Positions 30,201-37,986 of a DNA stretch of 37,986 nt are shown in pieces. The number at the start of each line of letters is the position of its first letter. Position 1 is the first letter of the stretch. The DNA is from Rhizaria sp. SCN 62-66 (taxonomy: Eukaryota > Rhizaria, unplaced), in NCBI GenBank assembly GCA_001724265.1, contig MEDY01000301.1, positions 1 through 37,986 on the forward strand. The letters run 5' to 3'. The translations under genes and the position numbers were made by a program. Under the pieces are notes generated by a model, which worked only from the letters and a program-made list of their open reading frames with translations, made no database searches and was not told where the DNA came from.

Positions 30201-33200
30201 CGGGACCGCGCCTTCGAGCGCGGCCGGCGCCGCCACCGTGGACAGGCTGGCACGAGTGGTGGGCGCCGGCAATCTGCACCCGCAGCAGCGTCTGCAGCAG
30301 CAGCAGCAGCAGCAGCTCCGCATGGCCTCGCCCGCGCCCGGCGGCGCTGTGGCTGCGACCCCGGTCGGCGAGGGCGCCGCCACCACGCGGTCCGGCATCC
30401 TGCGCACCTACACTGCATCCGCGCGCCTTACATCACCACCGCAGACACAGACACAGACACAGACACTGTTGCAGCCGCAGTTGCAGTCGCCGTTGCAGTC
30501 GCAGCAAGCGAGTGGCAGTGCCACAGCGCAGCCAGTCGCTAATCCCGCTGGCGCTGGCGATGATGCGAGCGAACAAGAGCAGCCGCAGGAGCAGCCCCGC
30601 GAGGCGCCGACGCAGTCGCTGCCGCCGACGGCGCGGCCGCTGCGCTCCCGGCATTCGCGCTCGCTGTCACTGCTCGCGCTGGATCTTGCGCCCGCCGCGG
30701 CCGTCTCGGCCTCGGGCTTCCTCGGCAGCGCCAGCGTTGGCGCCAGCGTCGGCGCGGTCGTCGACGCGCTGATGCCAGGCGCGCCCACTGCGCAGAGCCG
30801 CCGCGCCGCGCTCGACGCGCTTGCGACGGACTCGGCGACGCAGCCACTGCCACTGCCACTGCAGCAGCAGCAGCAGGTGCAGTCGCCGACTCAGGCGTCT
30901 TCCGCCGCTGCCGCCGCTGCCGCCGCTGCTGCTGCTGCTACTGCTGCTGTTGCTGCTGTTACTCCAGCGACGGTCGCAGAGGATGTCAGCGCCGCGAGCC
31001 CTGCGGCCAAGACGAACCGCAACTTTATCTGCGACGGCCTCACCGTATTGGTGGGCCCGACGCCCCCTGCGGCCTCCGCATCGCCCACTCGGCAACATCA
31101 GCACGACGACGACGAGAGCGTCATCAGCCTGCAAACGCCTGCTGCTGTCGCCGCGGCTGCAGAGGCTGCTGCTGCTGCTACTGCTGCTGCTGCGGAGAGC
31201 TCGGGCAGCATCATCACGCCCGCGAGCGCGACCGACACCGACGACGGCCGTGACACCCTCTCCCCCAAGTGGCCCACTGCGGCGCCGCACGGGGCCCACG
31301 CCTTGCAGCACGCCTCGCAGCGCGGCCCGCTGGACTACAGCGACGGGGAAAGCGACTCCAAGTCCGTCTCCGAGGCCGACTCCCGCCGCACCAGCGGCAG
31401 CGCGGCCGACGCCAGCCGCGTCGCGGCCGGCCTGCTCTCAGCAACGGCCACTGGCACGGGCACGGGCACGGCCTCGGGTGCGCCGAGTGCCGGTGTACAG
31501 AGCGCTTCGGCGCTGCTGGGCGCGGGCGTGGCGCCCGTTGTAGTTCAGCCGTATATCACCGCCTCCGCCGTCGTCGCCGCCGCCGCTGTTGCTGCCGCCT
31601 CATGCTCCGGCTCTGGCTCCGGCTCCGGCCTAGGCTCGGGCACGTCCAGCGCGTCCCACTCACGGCGCGCGACCGGGCTGCTGCACGTGGCCGGGCCGCT
31701 CCACGCAACGGCGCTGGCGCTGACCCACAGCGGCCACCGCACGGGCGTGGCCGCCGCGTCGGCGGGGTCGCTGTCGACGCCGTCGCTGACGCGGCGCCTG
31801 TCGAGCGGACTCTCGCCCACGCCCACGCCGTCGCACCCGCCGTCGTTGGCGCTGGCGCGGGCCCCCGTGGCCAGCGCCGTGCCGCCCTCGGCGCTCGACT
31901 CGCAGGCCAACTCGCCGTTGACGTCGCCGGCGCCCTCGCCCGTCCGCAGCTCTGGCACCAAGACGTACTTCCAGCCGTCTCCGTCTCAGCTGCAGGCGCA
32001 GGCGCAGGTGGACCTGCCCGTGCCGTCACTGCCTCCCGGCGCGCCGCTGCCCGGCGCCGCGCTCCCGGCCTCTGGTCAGAGCACCGGCCGGGATCCGCTG
32101 TGCGACACGCTGTCGAGCCCTGGCGAGTCCACCGCGGTCCTCGTCGTCGGCGAGGACGGCGCGTGCGCCGCTGCCGCTGCCGCTCCTGCCACGGCCGAGG
32201 CTGAGGCTAAGGCTGACACCGAGGCGGACGTTGAGACGAAGGTTGTGTCGCCCGGCTCGACTGGGACGCCGAAGGATACGACTGTGAAGTCAGCCAAGTC
32301 CAAGTCTAGTGCCAAGAATGGCGCCGCTGCGAACCTGCCCTCTCTGCCAGTGCCGTCTGTTGCCGTCGCCGCCGCCTCCGCCGCGGAGCCCGCGGTCGCC
32401 CTTGCTGCACTGACGGTCTCCACCTCGGCGGCCGCCCACGCCCACGGCAACGGCGGCGGCGCAACTTTCATCACCGCTGCGCACGACGACAAGACGGCCG
32501 CGACGGACGACTCCAAGGACAAAGACAAAGAGAATAGGAAGGACAAAGATCCCCTCTCGTCGCTGGGCAGCGTGCTGCAGTCGCCCGAGGTGGCCGCTGT
32601 GACCGCGGTCGACGCCGTCGCTGCTGCAGCCACCGTGGCCGCCGCCGCCGCCGCCGTGACGGCCGCCGTGGCCCCCGCAGCCGCCGCTGCCGCGTCCGCG
32701 TCGTCGACGGCCCTGGTGGCGCTGCCACCGGCGGTGCCGTTGGACGTCGACGCGCTGCTCTTCGCCGCCGCCACGAGCATCGACTTCGACGCCTTCCAGT
32801 TTCACGTCGCGTGCTTCGGAGCCCCGCTGACGGTGCTGTCGTTGCACCTGCTGCGCGTCCACGGCTTCCTCGCGCCCGCAGACGCCTACGCGCGCGCGCA
32901 GGCCGACGCCGCGGCGCGCGCCCAGGGCGGCGCGGCGCGCGTGCGCGGACCTGCCGACCAGGCCGTCGCCGCGGCCATGGCGGCCGGCTTCGGCGGCGGT
33001 TATGGACAGGGCGCGGCCGCGCAGTGGCTTGGGCTCACCGTCGCCGACAGCCGCGGCCACCACCATGGCCACCACGGCTACGGCCACGGCTACGGCCACG
33101 GCTACGGCCACGGCTACGGCCTCGGGTACGGCCGGCTGACCGACCGGTCTGGCGGCACGGGCGTGGGCGCTGGGGGTGTGGCCGACTTCGGCACTGCGCA

Positions 33201-35381
33201 TTGCCGTAGCACTGCGGCGTCGCTGGCGCACCCTTCGTACCCCTACTCCCAGCAGATCCTGCCGCGCGTTTCACTGACGGTCATCGAACCCGAGCCGGAG
33301 TACGAGCCCTCGTACTCGCCCGTCGGCGCCGTCGGTAGCAACGGCAGCAATAGCGTTAGCATCGACACGGCCAGCGTTGGCGACACCCCTCTGCAGCAGC
33401 AGCAGCAACAGCAAGGGGGCGCTTTGAGTGGCCCTGGCGCCGCCGACGTCCCCCCGCCGCCGCCGCCGCCGTTGCGCCCGCACCGGCCTCGGCCGGCGTG
33501 CGGGATGCCGTCTAAGTACATCGGCGGCGGCCCCTTAGACCCGGTCAAGGTGTCGCGCTTCTTCTCCGAGCTGGAGCCACTGTACCTGCCTCTGGCGTAC
33601 CACAACCAGCGGCACGCTGTCGACGTGCTCCAGCTCGCACACCTGCTCTTCACGTCGCCCGCGCTCGCGCTTTACGGCCGGCCCGTCCAGCTCTCGCAGC
33701 AGCGCGTGCCGCTGCTCATCACGCAGGAGAACAACAACTACAGCAACAACAATAACAACAACACTAGCAACAACAACAGCGGCAACGGCACTGGGAACAA
33801 CGACAACAACACCGCGCACGGTAGCGCTCACCCCGGCGGCCACGGCGCCGGCGCTCTCGGCAGCCCATCCGCCGCGCCGGCGACCGTCTCCGGCCTCTAC
33901 GTCTCGGTCTCGCAGGACTCGCAGTGCGCCTTCACGCCGCGCGGCCTCCCGCCGCACTGCACATGTCCGCGCGACCCGGGCTCGGAGTACCGCTACGGCG
34001 ACTACAACGCCGCGCGCGACGCCGCCGCGCTGGCAGCGCGCGAGGAGCCCGTCACGCGCGCCGCCGCCGCCGCGGCCGCCGCCAGGGCCAGCGCGGACGG
34101 ACTGGCGCTCGTGACCGGCGAGGACGAGGCCGAGGCCTGCGCTGCTGTCGGCGGCGCCGGCCTCGGCGGCGCTGCGGGCGCGGAGCAGGGCTACTACTTC
34201 GGCTACAGCGACAGCTACGGCTACGCGTCCGGCGTGCGCGGCAGCGACGCGGCGGCGGCGCAGGCGGCCGGGCTGTCTGCGCACCTGCCCCGCCCCACCG
34301 CGGGCTGCGGGCACGGCGCCCTGTTCGGCGCCATGAGTGGTGGCAGCAATTGCGTTGACGGGAGCGATCTCTCGCCGCGCGCTCCGTGCCCGATCCACGA
34401 CCTCGTCCCGCACGGCGGCCACGCGCACCCCCACGGCCATGGGCACGGCTACGGCCACGGCCACGGGCACGGCTCCGGCGGCCACAGCACCGGTAACGTT
34501 GCGACTGGCGGCGGCGCAAGTGTTGCGAGCGCCTCAAGCGTTGGCAGCGACTGCGGCGTCCCCGGGTACAACCTGTGGACGCCGCCGCCGCGGCACGTGT
34601 CGCCGTTCACCAAGGTGGAGCTGCTGGCGCTGATCATTGCGGCTGCGGGCCACGACGTGGGGCACCCGGGCACTAACAACTCGTTCCAGGTGCGCACGCA
34701 CTCGCCACTGGCGCTGATGTACTCGGACCAGAACGTGTTAGAGAGCGCGCACCTGGCGCTGCTCTTCGCGACCTTACGCCGCCCCGAGTGCGACTTCGTG
34801 CTCGCGCTCTCGGAGGGCGAGCGCCGCGCCATCCGTGAGCTCGTCATCGGGCTGGTGTTGGCGACCGACCTGGCCGACCACCGGCTGCACCTGCAGGCGC
34901 TCGACGCGCTGCTGACGGCGCCTGACGGCATTGACTTCACCTCGCCGCACCACCGGTTCCTGCTGCTCAAGCTCATCCTTAAGGCCGCCGACGTGGGCCA
35001 CCCGGTCCGGCCGCGGCCCGTGCACGTACAGTGGTCGCGCGTTATCGTCGACGAGTTCTTCGCCCAGGGCGACAAGGAGCGCGAACTGGGGCTGCCCATC
35101 GCGCCCAACATGGACCGCACGGCCTCCTCGGCCACCGCGCCCGACGGCCAGCTGGGCTTCATCTCGTTCCTGGTCAAGCCGCTGTTCGACATGCTGGCCG
35201 TGCCGCAGCTCAAGTCGAGCGCGCCCGGGTACGCCTCGGTCAAGCCGCCACTGCCGCCCGTGGGGCTGGTGTGCCTCACCGACGGCCGCGTGCTCGCGCC
35301 CATCAAGAAGCTCAAGGCCAGCAAGAGCGGCGGCGTAAGCGGCATCAGCGGCGTCAGCGACGTCAGCGGCGTCAGCGGCGT

Positions 35382-35420
<39 letters not shown>

Positions 35421-36300
35421 TAGCTCTGCGGCTGCTTCGAACACTGCCAACGTGGCCAACACTCCCAGCGGGAGCAACGACGCAGCTCCCGCCAGCGACG
35501 GCGGCGGCAGCGCCGCGGTCGCTGCCGCCGCGAAGCCCGCCGCGGCCCCGAGCAGCGGCGGGCTGTGGCGGCAGCTGGTGCAGCCCGCGTGGGACATCAA
35601 CCTTGAGTGCAATCTGCGCTACTGGCAGCGCGAGAAGCGGCTGCTGGAGGAGCGCAAGGCCGCCATCGAGGCGGCGGCGCGCGCGGCCGCGGCCGAGGCC
35701 GAGGCGATTGCGCGCGCGCACGCGTACGCGGACCACGCGGACGATGAGGAGACGGATCTCGACGGCGAAGACGAGGACGAGGACGGCTACGGCAGCAGCC
35801 GCGGGTACGACCACGAGTTCGGCAGCGAGTTTGACGGCGAATTCGACGGAGAGGGCGAGTTTGGCGAGGGCGACGGTGAGGACGAGTTTGACTACAGTGA
35901 CAGCCAAGACGAGGAGGATCGAGGTGAGCTCGATGTCGAGAATGACGAAGAAATCGACAAAGATGACGATAACGATGACGACGAGGCTGCTGCACTGAAC
36001 AAGGATAACGACGACGACGCAGTCCTCACCAAGAACAACGTGCAGCGCAGCGACGGAGCCCTCGACGTCGATGGCGGCGGCGACGGTAGTGAGGCCAGCG
36101 ACGCCAACAGCAGTGCTCATAACGACTACTCAGTGAGCGAAGGCGACGACTTGAAGCACTTCATCAACGCGAACGCGAGCCACAGCAGCCGTCGCCCGAG
36201 TGTGACTGCCGCTGCGACTGCCGCTGCAGCTGCAGCTGCGGCAGCGACCGCCGCCGCGGCTGCGGCCGCTGCCGGCAACAGAGGCCCGGGGGCGAGCTAG
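20764..36300 (+). CDS. giant membrane-anchored class I cyclic-nucleotide phosphodiesterase, 5,178 aa
   Basis: Predicted to hydrolyse cAMP and/or cGMP. Residues about 2-24 form a hydrophobic helix, a likely membrane anchor. Some 3,950 residues of low-complexity sequence follow: poly-Gln, a PEVK-like PE/AK segment (about 160-245), poly-Ala, poly-Gly, Gly-His runs, an Arg-Ser block and SPR repeats. The catalytic domain begins near residue 4005 (FDAFQFHVACFGAPL). Key residues are present: YHNQRHAVDV (H4280, H4284), HDVGHPGTNN (H4630, D4631), AADVGHP (D4743) and GQLGFISFLVKPLF (Q4796). Spacings from D4631 onward match human PDE4D (D201, D318, Q369) to within a few residues, but H4280 to H4630 is 350 residues instead of 40. 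The domain ends near LECNLRYW (about 4950) after another Ser/Asn insertion. An acidic Asp/Glu tail and poly-Ala close the protein. The stop is TAG; see the note on the C-terminus. There is no intron. Substrate choice cannot be read. Confidence 0.88.
22849..22878 (+). repeat. (CACGGC)5 coding His-Gly repeats
   Basis: Five hexamers give alternating His and Gly, the first of several His-rich clusters in the phosphodiesterase protein. Confidence 0.85.
23722..23739 (+). repeat. 18-nt element shared with the Ala-rich gene, copy 2
   Basis: CTAAGTACCCCCTTAGCC encodes LSTPLA, as at 13016-13033 with one difference. A partial copy, CTAAGTACC, lies 12 bases upstream at 23710. Confidence 0.7.
23774..23820 (+). 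repeat. GGCTCT hexamer repeat coding Ser-Gly
   Basis: About seven hexamers, one of them GGCTTT, encode a (SG)n run. A shorter run of the same hexamer occurs in the Ala-rich gene near 10855-10885. Confidence 0.8.
24768..24816 (+). repeat. Arg-Ser dipeptide block
   Basis: TCGCGG-type hexamers give an RS run of about eight units. Such blocks in other proteins are SR-kinase targets and interaction surfaces. Here the block is embedded in other low-complexity sequence and no RNA-binding domain is present. Confidence 0.8.
25162..25206 (+). repeat. 15-nt tandem repeat x3 (LGPSA)
   Basis: Three 15-base units, identical except for one base, encode LGPSA three times. The near-identity indicates recent duplication. 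Confidence 0.9.
25528..25590 (+). repeat. (GCGCAG)n coding Ala-Gln
   Basis: A near-perfect hexamer array encodes about ten AQ units and ends in poly-Gln. Its uniformity suggests an unstable length. Confidence 0.9.
26257..26366 (+). repeat. SPRx tetrapeptide repeats
   Basis: Twelve-base units encode SPRL and SPRP phrases, flanked by PSARAS on both sides. Ser-Pro-Arg motifs are typical proline-directed kinase sites. Phosphorylation is an inference. Confidence 0.8.
27247..27294 (+). repeat. (GGC)16 coding poly-Gly
   Basis: Sixteen uninterrupted GGC codons form the longest pure trinucleotide tract I see. It is likely to be variable and hard to sequence. Confidence 0.9.
33053..33124 (+). repeat. 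GHGY tandem repeat near the phosphodiesterase domain
   Basis: Twelve-base units (CACGGCTACGGC) encode four GHGY phrases after a GHHHGHH cluster. They lie inside the first insertion in the catalytic domain, between the FDAFQFH strand region and the YHNQRH motif. Confidence 0.85.
35335..35424 (+). repeat. VSG and Asn-Ser repeats inside the phosphodiesterase domain
   Basis: GGCGTCAGC units give VSG repeats, then AACAGC units give an NS run. They separate the main catalytic fold from its C-terminal helix (LECNLRYW). Confidence 0.8.
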
Positions 36301-37986
36301 TCGGTGGTGATGGTGTACACGCGCAGTCGCAGAAACAGCAGGGCCAACGACAGCCGGAGCAACAGCCGCAACCGGAGTTGCAGTGACAGTGAGAAGGAAA
36401 GAGACGCCATGTCTCAGTAAAGACATCTGTTCCAAGTCAAATTCGCGGTCACACTCTGCGTCATGTTAATTTCTTTTTGTTTCGGAGTGCGTTTTATAAT
36501 TTGTGTTGTTTTGCCATTGGTTTTGTTTTCTTTGAGATTTTTATCAATGTGTGTTTAGTCGCATGGTTTTTGTTTCTGTCAGTTGCAGAGGACAATCCTT
36601 GATAACACGACTTTATTATCCATCCACGAACAAGAATAATCGAAGCAAATCAATTACGTACGAACAAACGAGCGCTTACAGCTGCATGCAGACATATGCA
36701 ATTGCAGTTTATGGTGCCATCTTACCTCGGCATTTTTTGGACCACACGTGAAAACCCAACGATATTACAGCGGTGACAACAAGAACACAACGACTACGTG
36801 TCTGTTTTTGATTTAGTTGTTTGCTTACTGCTGGATGCAGTTTGTTGTTTGTTTCTTTCTGTGTGGTGTAACAGTTGTTTCTTTCATATTTTTTTTCTTT
36901 CTTTTTCTGTGTCGTGTCAGGATAGCTTGTGTTAGTTTGGTCACACGCATTAATAATAACACAGTTGCTTCAGCTACTTGAACCATGAAATGTAACGGGG
37001 TCTTTTGAGACCGGTCACATGGGGCTTTCGTTTTATTTCATTCGTGATCCTGCACGCTCTCAAAAGTTTGCTATTACTGTGTATAGTTTGCTTGACTGAC
37101 TTCAGTTTTGTTCGAAGTCGAAGTCATGTTGCTCAGTTCTCTCAGTTTGTGATGTTTCGCATCGTTGCGACAATGGATCCACACTGGGTTGTGTGCCCGT
37201 CCTGCGACCTGAGCAACTTCGCCGCAAGTCTAGGTTTTCTTCTCTTTGTTGAGATTTTTTTTCTTATAATTCTATTCTTTTATTTTTCTGATCCTGTTCA
37301 CCCTTTATCCCTTTTTGTTTTCATTGCCATTGCATATTCTACTTTTCGCCAGTAGCGACTATTTCTGCTACTTTCGAAACGATCCTACATAAGACATGAA
37401 TGAACGTTTCTTCAACACACCGTCAGCTACCGTATGCTTACAACCACAGTCACGCTGCTTGTTAAGCTGAGTTGATTAGATGCGATTTTTTTTCTTTCTT
37501 TTGTTGGATCATTCCATTCCCTCCTTTAGGACTGCCCTCCTTTTAATTTGCGACGGAGCGGAGTCTCCTGCCTCCAACGTCACCCTTCACTTGTTTCCTT
37601 TTGAAGCAATCTTTTTCATACTTTTACGATTTTGAATTCAAATTATACCCGTGCTTTATTTCTTAATTTTATCCGTTCTTGACAATGGGCTGCCTTAATT
37701 GTTTGCTTTGTCATGTCTTACTTGCGGCTGTTGTTCTGCTGTTATAATTGCTGTTGTTGCTGGTGACGTTGTTGCTGTTCAGTTTAAGCTTTCATTTGTT
37801 ACCCGTTTATTTAGCACCGGGCAGAGAGCGCTGTCGTGAGTGAAGTAAGCTATTGACAATAATGAGAGCACAACACATGTACGTACAGTAACCCCTATGT
37901 AGCGTCAACTAAAAAACGCCAAAAACGCAGTTTTCGGCAGGTAACTTCCACAATAGAAATCTCTGTGAAATAATCGTCAAAGCTTA
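36301..37986. other. AT-rich right flank, no supported gene
   Basis: The first 120 bases stay GC-rich and open in two frames after the phosphodiesterase stop. Beyond about 36440 the DNA is T-rich with poly-T tracts (near 36887-36910 and 37488-37500). Palindrome TGTACGTACA is at 37879-37888. A near-perfect hairpin, GCCAAAAAC / GTTTTCGGC, is at 37918-37938. A 116-codon frame at 37005-37355 begins with TTG and looks like translated T-rich DNA. Confidence 0.6.

Noticed and set aside
29181-30407. 408-codon minus-strand frame opposite the phosphodiesterase gene
   Set aside because: It is a GC-rich antisense shadow; the plus frame continues through it to the catalytic domain.
9200-34300. CRISPR-like or satellite array
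   Set aside because: All the repeats are short in-frame coding microsatellites. There are no regularly spaced repeats with unique spacers.
34774-36120. 448-codon minus-strand frame opposite the catalytic domain
   Set aside because: The plus strand here carries the diagnostic phosphodiesterase motifs, so the antisense frame is a shadow.
5583-36300. A cAMP signalling gene cluster formed by PP1 and the phosphodiesterase
   Set aside because: The genes are about 14 kb apart with unrelated genes between them and no shared promoter, so co-location is not evidence of a joint system.
37005-37355. 116-codon hydrophobic frame near the right end
   Set aside because: It begins with TTG, and its hydrophobicity comes from T-rich DNA. 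No ATG lies near the start.

Overview
The window is nuclear DNA from a single-celled eukaryote with few introns and GC-rich genes. The evidence is a canonical PP1 phosphatase, a class I cyclic-nucleotide phosphodiesterase, a SMYD-type SET protein with a GT-AG intron, very long uninterrupted reading frames, and long AT-rich intergenic DNA. There are no operons, Shine-Dalgarno sites or prokaryotic families. The lineage cannot be fixed from sequence alone; an intron-poor protist with homopolymer-rich proteins is as far as I would go.

Layout from left to right: an AT-rich left flank (1-679); an unrecognised minus-strand protein (680-1675 or 1717); a minus-strand rhodanese-like/methyltransferase fusion (2293-4914); a divergent promoter region; a plus-strand PP1 catalytic subunit (5583-6653); a 1.7 kb AT-rich spacer; a plus-strand 2,380-residue Ala-rich protein of unknown function (8324-15466); a convergent minus-strand SMYD-like SET gene with one intron and an in-frame TAG (15611-19760); a second divergent promoter region; a plus-strand 5,178-residue protein with a class I phosphodiesterase domain at its C-terminus (20764-36300); and an AT-rich right flank.

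The genes do not form an obvious pathway. PP1 and a cyclic-nucleotide phosphodiesterase both oppose cAMP-kinase signalling, but they are about 14 kb apart and co-location may be chance.

The most striking property is that low-complexity tracts (poly-Gln, Ala, Ser, Gly, Asn, His-Gly, Arg-Ser) are inserted inside the catalytic domains of three unrelated enzymes without removing the key residues. PP1 keeps the human PP1 residue spacing exactly. The clearest oddities are the phosphodiesterase fold split by a roughly 310-residue insertion between its first His motif and its HD motif, and the in-frame TAG that divides the SET gene from a 535-codon continuation with no nearby ATG.
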